A DNA stretch of 64,000 nucleotides, from positions 207,187 to 271,186 of the forward strand of contig WBSG01000002.1 of NCBI GenBank assembly GCA_008923285.1, written 5' to 3'. The translations under genes and the position numbers were made by a program. This DNA is from Betaproteobacteria bacterium SCN2 (GTDB lineage Bacteria > Pseudomonadota > Gammaproteobacteria > Burkholderiales > Thiobacillaceae). The notes beneath the pieces are model-generated. The model made no database searches. It had not been told where the DNA came from and worked only from the letters and a program-made list of their open reading frames with translations. Positions 1-11,971 of this stretch are shown here, piece by piece; position 1 is the first letter of the stretch, and each line of letters starts with the position of its first letter.

Positions 1-929
1 AGCCGCAGCACCTGGCCGGACTGGGTCTCGGCCGCGACTTTCAGGCGCGCGTGGCCGTCGAGAGTGGGAATCTCGACTTCGCCGCCCAGCGCCGCGGTGG
101 CGAAGGACACCGGCATTTCGCAATGCAGGTCGTCGCCGTCGCGCTTGAACAGCGGATGGGCCTTGAGGTGGATCTGCACGTAGAGGTCGCCGGGCGGGCC
201 GCCGTTGACGCCGGCCTCGCCCTCGCCGGCCAGGCGGATGCGGTCGCCTTCGTCGACGCCGGCGGGTATCTTGACCGACAGGGTCTTGTGCTTCTTGATG
301 CGGCCCTGGCCGTGGCAAGCGCCGCAGGGCTCGGCGACGATCTTGCCGCTGCCGTGGCAGCGCGGACAGGTCTGCTGGATGCTGAAGAAGCCCTGCTGCA
401 TGCGCACCTGGCCATGTCCCTGGCAGGTGGGGCAGGTCGTCGGCTGGGTGCCGGGCTTGGCGCCGGAGCCGTGGCAACTCTCGCATTCTTCCAGGGTGGG
501 AATACGGATCTTGGTTTCGGTGCCGCGCGCGGCTTCTTCCAGGGTGATTTCGAGGTTGTAGCGCAGGTCGGCGCCGCGATAGACGTTGGAACGCCCGCGG
601 CCGCCACCGCCCATGCCGCCGCCGAAGATGCCTTCGAAGATGTCCGAGAAATCGAAGCCGCCCGCGCTGCCGAAACCGCCGAAGCCGCCGGGACCGCCCT
701 GCGGGTTGACGCCCTCGTGGCCGAACTGGTCGTAGGCTGCGCGCTTGTCGCCGTCGGACAGGACTTCGTAGGCTTCCTTGGCCTCCTTGAATTTCTCCTC
801 GGCGCCCTTGTCGTCCGGATTGCGGTCCGGATGAAACTTCATGGCCAGCTTGCGGTAGGCCTTCTTGATTTCGTCGTCGGAGGCGTTCTTGGCGACGCCG
901 AGAATTTCGTAATAGTCGCGTTTGGACAT
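1..929 (-). CDS. dnaJ: Chaperone DnaJ (Hsp40), 3' end outside window
   Basis: Co-chaperone that delivers unfolded clients to DnaK and stimulates its ATPase. The 309 visible codons hold a J domain with the HPD motif at residues 33-35, a Gly/Phe-rich linker, four CxxCxGxG zinc repeats ([32 protein letters not shown]), and most of the C-terminal substrate-binding region. The family is usually about 375 residues, so roughly 65 lie beyond the left edge. It is last in the grpE-dnaK-dnaJ run. The ATG at 927-929 follows a pyrimidine tract from a hairpin element (935-1042), and no Shine-Dalgarno sequence is visible. Confidence 0.96.
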   Translation of the reverse strand, partial: MSKRDYYEILGVAKNASDDEIKKAYRKLAMKFHPDRNPDDKGAEEKFKEAKEAYEVLSDGDKRAAYDQFGHEGVNPQGGPGGFGGFGSAGGFDFSDIFEGIFGGGMGGGGRGRSNVYRGADLRYNLEITLEEAARGTETKIRIPTLEECESCHGSGAKPGTQPTTCPTCQGHGQVRMQQGFFSIQQTCPRCHGSGKIVAEPCGACHGQGRIKKHKTLSVKIPAGVDEGDRIRLAGEGEAGVNGGPPGDLYVQIHLKAHPLFKRDGDDLHCEMPVSFATAALGGEVEIPTLDGHARLKVAAETQSGQVLR

Positions 930-934
930 ATGGA

Positions 935-1042
935 GTGAGGGGGGAAGGGTGAAGGGGGAAGGGTGATGGGAGGAGGGGGAAAGGGGATAGGTTTTACCCT
1001 TCCCCCTTGAGCGCCAAAGGCGCGGTCCCTTCTCCCTTCACC
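935..1042. repeat. Intercistronic hairpin element A (purine/pyrimidine arms)
   Basis: Nested imperfect inverted repeat filling the dnaK-dnaJ gap. The inner arms 952-964 and 996-1008 are perfectly complementary over 13 bp (AAGGGGGAAGGGT). The outer arms 935-949 and 1027-1041 match at 13 of 15. The right side carries an extra small hairpin, GCGCC-AAA-GGCGC, at 1011-1023. The left arm contains a tandem of GGGGAAGGGTGA-like words. Read on the minus strand the apex has GTAAAACC, the signature seen in several other elements here. Confidence 0.75.
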
Positions 1043-1045
1043 GAC

Positions 1046-2962
<1,917 letters not shown>

Positions 2963-3024
2963 GGTTCTTTCCTTCCAAAAAAATCGATTAACTGATTGGC
3001 AATGTTGGGTTCAGGGTTTAATTT

Positions 3025-3543
3025 TCAAGCGTTGCCGTCCTTGGCCACCATGACCAGGGCCGGGCGGATCACGCGTTCGTTCAGCAGATAGCCCTTCTGC
3101 AGCACGCTCACCACGGTGTTGGCCGGCTGGTCTGACTCGACCACGCTCATGGCCTGGTGACGGTGCGGGTCGAAGGCCTCGCCCTGGGGATTGACTTCGG
3201 CCAGGTTGAACTTTTCGAACACGCCGGCGAGCTGTTTCAGCGTCAGTTCAACGCCGCTTCTGAGGTTCTCGACACTGGGATGATCGGCGGCGAGGGCGGC
3301 CTCCAGGCTGTCCTTGACTGACAGCAACTCGGAAGCGAAGCCTTCGATGGCGAACTTGTGCGCCTTGGCAACGTCGTCCTGGGCGCGGCGGCGGATGTTC
3401 TCGGTTTCGGCCTTGGCGCGCAGCCAGGCATCATGGTGTTCGGCCGCCTGGAGTTCGGCTGCCTTCAGCAGCTCTTGCAGGCTGGGCATGGTTTCCTTGT
3501 CATCCTCTTGCGGATTATCCTGGGTAGTGTTTTCGGTCTGCAT
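3025..3543 (-). CDS. grpE: Nucleotide exchange factor GrpE
   Basis: 172-residue GrpE, which dimerises through an N-terminal helix and opens DnaK to release ADP. Visible features are the acidic, Gln-rich N-terminus, the segment [16 protein letters not shown], and the family signature in the C-terminal beta domain ([14 protein letters not shown]). I take the ATG at 3543 (MQTENTTQ) rather than an in-frame start 45 codons upstream, because the RpoH-like promoter at 3572-3597 lies between them. Confidence 0.95.
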   Translation of the reverse strand: MQTENTTQDNPQEDDKETMPSLQELLKAAELQAAEHHDAWLRAKAETENIRRRAQDDVAKAHKFAIEGFASELLSVKDSLEAALAADHPSVENLRSGVELTLKQLAGVFEKFNLAEVNPQGEAFDPHRHQAMSVVESDQPANTVVSVLQKGYLLNERVIRPALVMVAKDGNA

Positions 3544-3571
3544 GCGGTCTCCAATTGAAAGCGGAAAATAA

Positions 3572-3597
3572 CTGGGGATGCCGCAAGGGTTTTCAAG
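3572..3597 (-). promoter_or_regulatory. RpoH (sigma-32)-like heat-shock promoter of grpE-dnaK-dnaJ
   Basis: On the minus strand CTTGAA (3597-3592) is followed after 14 nt by CCCCAG (3577-3572). This is close to the known sigma-32 pattern CTTGAA-N13-15-CCCCAT. It ends about 29 nt before the grpE ATG. No CIRCE element was seen, so control by RpoH rather than HrcA is the inference. Confidence 0.75.
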
Positions 3598-3777
3598 CCC
3601 TGGCAGGAAATTATCGGAATGAAGATGGCCATCGGCGGATTTTCGCGACCAAAGCGGGGGCCGGTGCCGCTTGCGCATCCGGGCGAAGTCGGGCGTTGAA
3701 GCGGGCCGTGCGCTATCGTCGGATGCACGGTCTTGCGAAGAGGGGACAGCCTTTGCGGTGGCAGGGCATCAACAGAT

Positions 3778-3806
3778 TTGCCTTATATTGGGCAGTCGAT
3801 TAGAAT
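3778..3806 (+). promoter_or_regulatory. Sigma-70 promoter of tRNA-Ser
   Basis: TTGCCT (3778-3783), a 17-nt spacer, then TAGAAT (3801-3806), ending 12 nt before the mature 5' end of tRNA-Ser. Confidence 0.6.
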
Positions 3807-3818
3807 GTCGGGCTGCTC

Positions 3819-3909
3819 GGAGAGGTGGATGAGTGGTTTAAGTCGCACGCCTGGAAAGCGTGTTCAGGGTAATACCCTGACGGGGGTTCGAATCCCCCCC
3901 TCTCCGCCA
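3819..3909 (+). tRNA. tRNA-Ser (GGA anticodon)
   Basis: 91-nt class II tRNA. The acceptor stem GGAGAGG pairs with CCTCTCC. The anticodon stem is CACGC/GCGTG with loop CTGGAAA, giving anticodon GGA (UCC/UCU). A long variable arm (TTCAGGGTAATACCCTGA) identifies Ser. The T-arm is GGGGGTTCGAATCCCCC, and GCCA is encoded at the 3' end. Confidence 0.97.
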
Positions 3910-4138
3910 GCCCGAACACGGCTGGTGGATTCGAACCCGCCTCGAGCACATCGCGTTTGTTGCAACGCACACCCGAAAATCTGGCAATCGCCAGACTGCC
4001 TCATCGGCAGCGTCCCTGACCTCCTTCCTGCACAGGCTTTGCCCGCAGTGTTCCCGGTTAGCGACTGAGCGCTAGCCGCCGCGACACGGGCACGCGGCAG
4101 CATGTCTTTTTTTGTGCCTGTCTCTAAGGAAGAACGAA

Positions 4139-5566
<1,428 letters not shown>

Positions 5567-5610
5567 GCCAGGGTACACGGCCCGTCATTGATTTGCGGCG
5601 GCCGGCATTG

Positions 5611-5631
5611 CCCCGATAAAATCGGGGTTTT
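5611..5631 (+). terminator. Rho-independent terminator after rhlE
   Basis: Stem CCCCGAT - AAA - ATCGGGG followed by TTTT, 45 bp after the rhlE stop. Confidence 0.8.
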
Positions 5632-5648
5632 CCTGTCGTCGAGCATTC

Positions 5649-6392
5649 ATGCCTAGCCATCCCTACCACGGGCGCATTTCGGTTGTCGTCCCGGTCAAGA
5701 ACGAAGAGCACAACGTCGAGCCGTTGGTGCGGGAAATTGCCGCCGCGCTCACCGGTCGTGCCGAGTTCGAAATCATCTACGTCGACGATGGCAGCACAGA
5801 CGCCACGCCGCAGGTGTTGCAAGGGCTGAAAGCGGAATTTCCCATGCTGCGCGTGATTACCCACAGCGCGTCCTGCGGCCAGAGCCAGGCGGTGGCGACC
5901 GGCGTGAAGCACGCGCGCTGCGAATGGATCGCGACCCTGGACGGCGACGGCCAGAACGACCCCGCCGACATACCGGCCTTGATTTCCGCGCTCGCCGACC
6001 CCGGACAGCCCGCTAACCTGCAGTTGCTCGCGGGCTGGCGCAACAAGCGGCAGGACACCTACATCCGCAAGCTGTCATCGAAAATCGCCAACGGCGTGCG
6101 CAGCCGTTTCCTCCGCGACAACACGCCGGACACCGGTTGCGGCCTGAAGGTATTCGCGCGCGCCACCTTCCTCGAACTGCCGCACTTCGATCACATGCAC
6201 CGTTTCCTGCCCGCACTGGTGCAAAGGAACGGCGGGGCGGTGGTGTCGGTGCCGGTTAACCACAGGCCGAGGGAACGCGGCACTTCCAAGTACGGCATCC
6301 ATAACCGCCTCTGGGTCGGCATCGTCGACCTGTTCGGCGTGGCCTGGCTGCAGCGACGGGTGCGCCGCCCGGTAATCGTCTCGGTCGACTGA
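5649..6392 (+). CDS. Family 2 glycosyltransferase, polyprenyl-phosphate sugar transferase (DPM1/ArnC-like)
   Basis: 247 residues with a GT-A fold. The start ISVVVPVKNEEHNVEPLV, then IIYVDDGSTDATP and LDGDGQNDP (DxD-type metal site), are typical of enzymes that move a sugar from a nucleotide donor to undecaprenyl phosphate. ArnC and GtrB have two C-terminal membrane helices, and none is evident here, so it should be a cytoplasmic, membrane-associated enzyme. The stop overlaps the next ATG (TGATG). With the VTT protein and the GT39 it forms a coupled trio that plausibly makes, flips and uses a lipid-linked sugar. The sugar cannot be read from the sequence. Confidence 0.85.
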   Translation: MPSHPYHGRISVVVPVKNEEHNVEPLVREIAAALTGRAEFEIIYVDDGSTDATPQVLQGLKAEFPMLRVITHSASCGQSQAVATGVKHARCEWIATLDGDGQNDPADIPALISALADPGQPANLQLLAGWRNKRQDTYIRKLSSKIANGVRSRFLRDNTPDTGCGLKVFARATFLELPHFDHMHRFLPALVQRNGGAVVSVPVNHRPRERGTSKYGIHNRLWVGIVDLFGVAWLQRRVRRPVIVSVD

Positions 6393-7087
6393 TGTCACGT
6401 CCGCATCTGCCCGTCTGGCTGCGCGGCATTTTCCTGATTCTCTCCCTGGTCGGCATCGGCCTGCTGCTGAAGGGTGCCGGGCTCGATCATCTGTTCGAGC
6501 GCGAATGGATCGATGCCAACGTGCGCGGCAATGGCTTGCGCGGTTACGCCCTGTTCCTCGCTGCCGGCGCGCTGATGACGGCGATCGGCCTGCCGCGCCA
6601 GGTGGTGGGCTTCTTCGGCGGCTATGCCTTCGGTGTCCTGCTCGGCCTGATATTGGGCGCCGTGGCGGCGCTGGGGGGCTGCGTGCTGGCTTTCTACTAC
6701 TCCCGGCTGTTCGGCCGCAGCCTGGTCAGGCGCATGTTTCCGGAGAAACTGCAGCGCTTCGATGATTTCATTCGCGGCCATCCGTTTTCGATGACCTTGC
6801 TGATGCGCCTCCTGCCGGTGGGCAGCAATCTGGTCACCAACCTCATCGCAGGGGTTTCGCGCATTCCCAAGCTGGCTTTCTTCGGCGGCAGCTTCATCGG
6901 CTATCTGCCGCAAACCCTGGTGTTCGCCCTGGCTGGCAGCGGGCTCACCGTGGGATCGCAATGGCAGATCGGCATGTCCATCCTGCTGCTGATTGTGTCG
7001 GGCTGGCTTGGCATTCGCCTGTATCGCGGCATGCGCCATGGCCGTTCCTATGCGAGCGAACTGGAAACCGCTTCGGACCCTCAATGA
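6392..7087 (+). CDS. TVP38/TMEM64-family (VTT/DedA superfamily) membrane protein
   Basis: 231-residue integral membrane protein. It has an N-terminal helix (IFLILSLVGIGLLLKGAG), the re-entrant-loop segment GLPRQVVGFFGGYAFG at about 63-80, the second conserved segment RLLPVGSNLVTNLIAGVSRIP, and a C-terminal helix. VTT-domain proteins include recently described scramblases and undecaprenyl-phosphate carriers. It sits between a GT2 and a GT39, overlapping both by start/stop codons, where a flippase would be expected. Its role in lipid-linked sugar translocation is inference. Confidence 0.85.
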   Translation: MSRPHLPVWLRGIFLILSLVGIGLLLKGAGLDHLFEREWIDANVRGNGLRGYALFLAAGALMTAIGLPRQVVGFFGGYAFGVLLGLILGAVAALGGCVLAFYYSRLFGRSLVRRMFPEKLQRFDDFIRGHPFSMTLLMRLLPVGSNLVTNLIAGVSRIPKLAFFGGSFIGYLPQTLVFALAGSGLTVGSQWQIGMSILLLIVSGWLGIRLYRGMRHGRSYASELETASDPQ

Positions 7088-8715
7088 TGAATTCGCAAAC
7101 CTTTGAAAAAGTGGCCGGCCCGGCCCTGATCCTTGCGCTCCTGACGCTGGTGGCGCTGTATGTGCGCCCGCTCACGCCCATCGACGAAACCCGTTATGTC
7201 AGCGTGGCGTGGGAGATGTGGCTGCGGGACGAGTATCTGGTGCTGTTCAAGAACGGCGAGACCTACAGCCACAAGCCGCCGTTGCTGTTCTGGCTCTACA
7301 ACCTCGGCTGGGCGGTATTCGGCATCAACGAATGGTGGCCGCGCCTGGTGTCGCCGCTGTTCTCGTTCGGCGGACTGCTGCTGACCCTGTCGATTGCGCG
7401 CAGGCTGTGGCCGGATGCCGGTGACAGCCATCGCAATGCGCTGTGGATACTGGGGGCCAGCCTGTTGTGGATGGTGTTTTCCACCTCGGCGATGTTCGAT
7501 GTCATGCTGGCTTTCTTCGTGCTGCTGGGCATGCGCGGGCTGCTGATCGCAGCGGACGGGGCGATGAAGCGCGGCTTCGCATGGCTGGCATTCGCGATCG
7601 GCATGGGCGTGCTGGCGAAGGGGCCGGTCGTGCTGCTGCATCTGCTGCCGGCGGCGGTGCTGGCGCCCTGGTGGGCCGGCGGCGGCCTCGACTGGAAGCG
7701 CTGGTATGGCGCCATCCTGCTGGCGGTTTTGGGCGGCGCGGCCATCGCCCTGGCGTGGGCGATTCCGGCTGCGATTCACGGCGGAGAGGAATACCGCAAC
7801 GCGATCTTCTGGGGCCAGACCGCCAACCGCATGGTCGATTCCTTCGCGCACAAGCGCCCGTTGTGGTGGTATCTGCCGCTGCTGCCGCTGCTGCTGTTCC
7901 CCTGGCTGGTGTGGCCGGGCCTGTGGCGCCGGCTCCTGGCTGCCCGGCGCGAAGGCCTCGACCTCGGCCTGCGCTTCTGCCTCGCCTGGATGGCGCCGGT
8001 GTTCATCGCCTTCTCCTTCATCAGTGGCAAGCAGATTCACTACCTGATCCCGCTGTTTCCGGCCTTTGCGCTGTTCGCCGGTCATCTGTTCGGCAAGGGC
8101 AGGAGCGGGCCCGTCTGGCTGCCGGTGCTGCTGTCAGCGGCCGTGGGCGCCGTGATGCTTTATTTTGCATGGTCCGGGCTGCCCGAAAAGCTGAGCATCT
8201 GGGGCGAACTGCCCTGGTGGCCCGGCGCTGCGCTGATCGCCGCCGCGCTGGCGGCCTGGTGGGCGGGCAGGGCGGAGAATCTGCGTCTGCCGGCGCTGGC
8301 GGCGCTGGGCGCATGCCTGTTCGCGCTGGTACAGATCTACATCGCGCCCGGGGCTGCCCGCAGCTATGACATGCATCCCATGGCCGGTGCCATCAAGTCA
8401 TTGCAGGACAGGGGAATTACGGTGGCGAACGTGGGCAGGTACCATGCCCAGTTCCATTTTGCCGGCCGGCTGGAGAAACCGCTGGTGCAACTGGCGCCGG
8501 GCGAACTGCCGGGCTGGCTGGCGCAGAATCCCGAAGCGGCGCTGGTGGTTTACGTGAATCGCAGGATTGATCTGCGCGAATCCCTGTTCAGCCAGCCGTA
8601 CCGAGGCGAAACCGCCGTGCTGATGAGCGCCGAGCAGGCGCGGCGTCAGCTGGCGGCACTGAACAGCGGCAAGAAAGGCAAGGCGCTCAGGCTTCCCGAG
8701 GGGGAGGAGGAGTAA
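7084..8715 (+). CDS. Family 39 glycosyltransferase, ArnT-like membrane enzyme
   Basis: 543-residue polytopic protein, about 11-12 hydrophobic segments. IDETRY at 33-38 lies in the first periplasmic loop, where ArnT/PMT enzymes have their catalytic acidic residue. [14 protein letters not shown] and the [12 protein letters not shown] region are also typical of GT39/PMT_2. Such enzymes transfer a sugar from a polyprenyl phosphate to lipid A or another acceptor on the periplasmic side. The start ATG at 7084 overlaps the previous stop (ATGATGA). Its 3' end overlaps hfq tail to tail by 29 bp. Confidence 0.87.
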   Translation: MMNSQTFEKVAGPALILALLTLVALYVRPLTPIDETRYVSVAWEMWLRDEYLVLFKNGETYSHKPPLLFWLYNLGWAVFGINEWWPRLVSPLFSFGGLLLTLSIARRLWPDAGDSHRNALWILGASLLWMVFSTSAMFDVMLAFFVLLGMRGLLIAADGAMKRGFAWLAFAIGMGVLAKGPVVLLHLLPAAVLAPWWAGGGLDWKRWYGAILLAVLGGAAIALAWAIPAAIHGGEEYRNAIFWGQTANRMVDSFAHKRPLWWYLPLLPLLLFPWLVWPGLWRRLLAARREGLDLGLRFCLAWMAPVFIAFSFISGKQIHYLIPLFPAFALFAGHLFGKGRSGPVWLPVLLSAAVGAVMLYFAWSGLPEKLSIWGELPWWPGAALIAAALAAWWAGRAENLRLPALAALGACLFALVQIYIAPGAARSYDMHPMAGAIKSLQDRGITVANVGRYHAQFHFAGRLEKPLVQLAPGELPGWLAQNPEAALVVYVNRRIDLRESLFSQPYRGETAVLMSAEQARRQLAALNSGKKGKALRLPEGEEE

Positions 8716-8929
8716 GCTCCACTTCGCGGCTGGGCGAGATGGTCGAAATGGCGTGCTTGAAGACCATCTGGCCGGCCTGGTCATGGCCCTTCAGATGAAT
8801 CACGAACTGGTCGAAGGAATCGATGCGGCCGGTCAGCTTGATGCCGTTGACGAGGAAAACCGATACCGGCATGCGCTCGCGCCGCAAGGTGTTGAGAAAC
8901 ATTTCCTGCAGGTTGTTGCGGTTGTCCAT
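8687..8929 (-). CDS. hfq: RNA chaperone Hfq (divergent)
   Basis: 80-residue Sm-like protein expected to form a hexamer that pairs sRNAs with mRNAs. Visible are Q8 and FLN (11-13) of the proximal face, the rim patch RRER (16-19), VNGIKL (27-32), IDSFDQF (36-42) and FKHAIST (57-63). Compared with E. coli Hfq, the loop between KG and QMV is two residues longer and Tyr55 is Phe. The C-terminal tail is short and proline-rich. Canonical hfq in Proteobacteria usually sits near miaA or der/hflX; here it follows ppiC and overlaps the GT39 gene, so a second Hfq paralogue is possible. Confidence 0.9.
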   Translation of the reverse strand: MDNRNNLQEMFLNTLRRERMPVSVFLVNGIKLTGRIDSFDQFVIHLKGHDQAGQMVFKHAISTISPSREVELTPPPPREA

Positions 8930-8966
8930 GGACGGGTGAACCTGTGATTGAATGGGCTGAAGTCTA

Positions 8967-8996
8967 GCACGTCCGGGACGAATGCCCCGGACGTGC
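8967..8996. terminator. GC-rich perfect hairpin between ppiC and hfq
   Basis: Perfect 11-bp stem GCACGTCCGGG / CCCGGACGTGC with an 8-nt loop, located after the ppiC stop and upstream of hfq, both on the minus strand. No T tract follows, so it may be a weak terminator, an RNA stabiliser or an attenuator. Confidence 0.55.
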
Positions 8997-9003
8997 CGGC
9001 GAC

Positions 9004-9783
9004 TTACTCGATTTTGGCCTTGGCGCGCAGTTCGGTAATGGCATCACGCACGCGTTTTTGCTCGACCTGCTGGCGAACCTCGTTTTTCACCGTGTCGAGG
9101 GCGGGAAACTGGGTCGGGCGCATGTCGTCCAGCCTGATGACGTGCCAGCCGAACTGGGTCTGCACCGGCACCTTGGTGGTTTCGCCCTTTTTCAGCTTCT
9201 GCATGGCTTCGCCGAACGCCTTGACGAAGGTGCCAGGCACATTCCAGCCGAGGTCGCCACCGTTCTTGGCGGAACCCTTGTCGAGCGATTTTTCCCTGGC
9301 CAGCTTGTCGAATGCGACTTTCTTGTCCAGCTGGGCGATGATTGCCTTCGCCTCGGCCTCGGTCTTCACCAGGACATGGCGCGCCTTGTATTCGTTGCCG
9401 CCAGCGGCCGCCTTGGCCTTGTCGTACTCGGCCTTGATTTCGGCGTCAGTCACGGGGTGGTTCTTGACGTAGTCTTCCAGGTAGGCCTTGGTCAGCTGTT
9501 CGCGCCGCAGCATTTCCATGGCGGCAACCAGCCTGGGATTCTTGTCCAGGCCCTTGTCGATGGCGGCGCGCGACAGCAGTTCCTGGTTGATCAGGGCTTC
9601 GCGGGCGCGCGCATCCAGGTTGGCATCGTTGGGCGCGCCCTGGGAGAGCAGGGTCTGCTTGGCCATGTCGCCGTAGATGGCCGGAATTTCGCGGCCGTTC
9701 ACGGTGGCGATGGGCTTCGCGTCCTGTGCGAAGGCGGGTGCCAGCGTAACCAGCAGCAGGGTAAGTACGAGGGGGTGCTTCAT
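9004..9783 (-). CDS. Periplasmic peptidyl-prolyl cis-trans isomerase (parvulin/PpiC)
   Basis: 259 residues with signal peptide [19 protein letters not shown], then a SurA-like N-terminal helical region, and a parvulin domain from about residue 130 ([45 protein letters not shown]). Those are the standard rotamase motifs. It should isomerise X-Pro bonds of exported proteins in the periplasm. It closes the run yciB-yciI-bolA-ppiC, a common betaproteobacterial order. Confidence 0.94.
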   Translation of the reverse strand: MKHPLVLTLLLVTLAPAFAQDAKPIATVNGREIPAIYGDMAKQTLLSQGAPNDANLDARAREALINQELLSRAAIDKGLDKNPRLVAAMEMLRREQLTKAYLEDYVKNHPVTDAEIKAEYDKAKAAAGGNEYKARHVLVKTEAEAKAIIAQLDKKVAFDKLAREKSLDKGSAKNGGDLGWNVPGTFVKAFGEAMQKLKKGETTKVPVQTQFGWHVIRLDDMRPTQFPALDTVKNEVRQQVEQKRVRDAITELRAKAKIE

Positions 9784-9804
9784 CGAGTGCTCCTCAGTGA
9801 GAAA

Positions 9805-10065
9805 TCAGAATTCTTCCGGTCCATAGGCGTTGATGGCCAGGGCGTGGATGCCTTTTTGCATGAGATCACCCAGTGCTTCATAAACCAGACGGTGGCGCTC
9901 GACGGCACCAAGGCCCTGGAAGCGGCTGGACACGATGGTCAGCCGGTAATGCTTGCCGCCGGCGGCGCCGGCATGTCCGGCATGCTGCGAGCTTTCATCT
10001 TCCAGCGCAACCGAGGAGGGAGAAAGCGCGTCCAGTCGATTGTAGATTTCATCTTCGAGATTCAT
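9805..10065 (-). CDS. bolA: BolA family protein
   Basis: 86 residues. [42 protein letters not shown] is the BolA core, with the conserved RH pair and the helix-turn-helix-like fold. A His/Gly-rich loop ([13 protein letters not shown]) replaces the usual loop. BolA proteins work with monothiol glutaredoxins in Fe-S cluster handling. Its ATG overlaps the yciI stop by 4 bp, so the two are translationally coupled. Confidence 0.92.
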   Translation of the reverse strand: MNLEDEIYNRLDALSPSSVALEDESSQHAGHAGAAGGKHYRLTIVSSRFQGLGAVERHRLVYEALGDLMQKGIHALAINAYGPEEF

Positions 10066-10364
10066 GCGGGTAATACCTTCTTGAATGGTTTGACACTGAC
10101 GCCGGCATAGACGCCGGCAGCGACGTAGGGGTCGGCATCGGCCCAGGTCCTGGCGGCATCGAGCGAGTCGAATTCGGCCACGATCAGGCTGCCGCTGAAC
10201 CCGGCCGGGCCGGGCTCATTGCTGTCGATGGCAGGGAAGGGGCCGGCCAGCAGCAAGCGGCCTTGTTCCTGCAGTGCCTTGAGGCGCTCGACATGCGCCG
10301 GGCGCGCAGCCTGGCGCTTGTCCAGGCTGGCGGGGGCATCTTCGCCAATGATGGCATACCACAT
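10062..10364 (-). CDS. yciI: YciI family protein
   Basis: 100-residue YciI-like protein of the dimeric alpha-beta barrel fold. It starts [28 protein letters not shown], which holds the family His, and continues [11 protein letters not shown] and the C-terminal [15 protein letters not shown]. The biochemical role is unknown. It overlaps yciB by 1 bp and bolA by 4 bp. Confidence 0.9.
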   Translation of the reverse strand: MWYAIIGEDAPASLDKRQAARPAHVERLKALQEQGRLLLAGPFPAIDSNEPGPAGFSGSLIVAEFDSLDAARTWADADPYVAAGVYAGVSVKPFKKVLPA

Positions 10365-10975
10365 TATTTGGAGTTTCCTTTGTCCATATATTTTGCGAGG
10401 CTGAACGACAGGCCCACCAGGAACAGCAGCATCAGTCCGATGCTGCCATAGAGCTTGAAGTTCACCCACGCATCGGTGGAGAAATTGTAAGCCACCCAGA
10501 GATTGGCTGCGCCCATGAAGGCGAAAAAACCGCCCCAGCTCAGGTTCATCTGATTCCAGGCGGCATCGGGAAGTTCCATCTGCCTGCTGGTGATCATCCG
10601 GATCAGGTTCTTGCCGAAAGCGGCAGCGCCGAAAATCGCCACGGCGAATACCCAGTACAGCACCGTCGGCTTCCACTTGATGAAGGTCTCGTCCTGCAGC
10701 CACAGTGTGGCGCCGCCGAACACGGCGATGATGAACAGGCTGATCCACAGCATGACATCGATCTGGCGGCCGCGCAGCTTGACCCAGGCGACCTGGACGA
10801 AGGAGGCCAAAATGGCGACCAGCGTGGCGAGGAAAATGCCGGGTTTTCCGCCAGGCGCGGCATGCACGCCGAAATCGCTGAGGATGGCCTGCGCCTCCTC
10901 GGGATGGGCGACGCCAAGCTTGTAGGCGACAAAAAACAGGATGACCGGAAACAGGTCAAACAGGAATTTCTTCAT
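10364..10975 (-). CDS. yciB: Inner-membrane septation protein A (YciB/IspZ)
   Basis: 203 residues, five or six membrane helices, starting [19 protein letters not shown] as the family does and containing [11 protein letters not shown] and [21 protein letters not shown]. YciB affects cell-envelope integrity and septation. It is the first gene of the minus-strand run yciB-yciI-bolA-ppiC and faces the PHP gene, with a shared upstream region of about 115 bp. Confidence 0.94.
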   Translation of the reverse strand: MKKFLFDLFPVILFFVAYKLGVAHPEEAQAILSDFGVHAAPGGKPGIFLATLVAILASFVQVAWVKLRGRQIDVMLWISLFIIAVFGGATLWLQDETFIKWKPTVLYWVFAVAIFGAAAFGKNLIRMITSRQMELPDAAWNQMNLSWGGFFAFMGAANLWVAYNFSTDAWVNFKLYGSIGLMLLFLVGLSFSLAKYMDKGNSK

Positions 10976-11092
10976 GGATTATTCGATATGCTCAGGCCTG
11001 CAGGCCTTGAAAACGGCTATTTTGCTATGATTTGCCTGGCTTACCAAATAATCCGATGGACCCGGCCCCGAGCCGGTATTGGCTTGAACCGC

Positions 11093-11971
11093 TTGAATTA
11101 CGACCTGCATTGCCATTCCAGCATCTCCGACGGCGTCCTGTCTCCCGCACTGCTCGTGCAAAGGGCGGCGGAAAAAGGCGTCGACGTGCTTGCGCTTACC
11201 GACCACGATGATGTCGGCGGACTCGGCGAGGCTGCGCAGGCGGCAGCGGCGGTCGGCATCGGTTTCGTCAACGGTGTCGAGATCTCGGTAACCTGGAGCG
11301 GCGTCACCCTGCATGTGGTCGGCCTCAACATCGATGCCGGCAACGCCATGCTGCAGGCCGGACTGGCCGACATCCAGCTGGGCCGGCGCGAGCGCGCCGA
11401 GCGCATCGGCCTTGAACTGGGGAAACACGGCATTCCCGGTGCCTTCGACGGCGCGCTGCGCCATGCGGCCAATCCGCGCATGATCGGACGCACGCATTTC
11501 GCCCGCTTCCTGATCGAGCAGGGCGTATGCAAGGATGTCCGCAGCGTGTTCAAGAAATACCTCGTGCGCGGCAGGCCGGGCTATGTCACCCATGAATGGA
11601 CCGCGCTGGAAAACGCCGTGGCCTGGATACGCGCGGCCGGCGGCCAGGCGGTGCTGGCGCATCCCGGGCGCTACGACCTCAAGGGCAAGGCCACGCGCCG
11701 GCTGCTGGGCGAATTCAGGGAGCTGGGCGGCGAGGGCGTGGAAGTCGTGACCGGCAGCCACACGCCCGACCAGCATGCGCTGTTCGCGGAACTGGCCAAC
11801 TTGTACGGCCTCACCGCTTCGCGCGGCTCGGACTTTCATGCGCCGGGCGAATACGGTCGCGAACTCGGCGGCGGCCCCGAGCTGCCGGTGAAATGCACGC
11901 CGATCTGGCATAATTGGCGTTTGACGAGCGCAAGGCGTACCCGGGCGGCCTCCAAAACCGTCCCCAACTGA
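11093..11971 (+). CDS. PHP-domain phosphoesterase (YciV/RNase AM family)
   Basis: About 292 residues. DLHCHSSISDG at the N-terminus, LTDHDD, GVEISV, AHPGRYDL and GSDFHAPGEYGRELG are the metal-binding PHP motifs of the 3',5'-nucleotide phosphatase/RNase AM group. The start is uncertain. I use TTG 11093 (MNYDLHCHSS), which places the motif as in relatives; TTG 11084 and ATG 11027 are in frame, and none has a good ribosome site. The stop overlaps the next ATG by 1 bp. Confidence 0.85.
   Translation: MNYDLHCHSSISDGVLSPALLVQRAAEKGVDVLALTDHDDVGGLGEAAQAAAAVGIGFVNGVEISVTWSGVTLHVVGLNIDAGNAMLQAGLADIQLGRRERAERIGLELGKHGIPGAFDGALRHAANPRMIGRTHFARFLIEQGVCKDVRSVFKKYLVRGRPGYVTHEWTALENAVAWIRAAGGQAVLAHPGRYDLKGKATRRLLGEFRELGGEGVEVVTGSHTPDQHALFAELANLYGLTASRGSDFHAPGEYGRELGGGPELPVKCTPIWHNWRLTSARRTRAASKTVPN

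Noticed and set aside
3926..3942. T-arm-like sequence on the minus strand just after tRNA-Ser, possible tRNA or attachment-site remnant
   Set aside because: Only GGGTTCGAATCC-like bases are present; the stem does not pair, there is no anticodon arm, and no integrase or direct repeat of the tRNA end is nearby.
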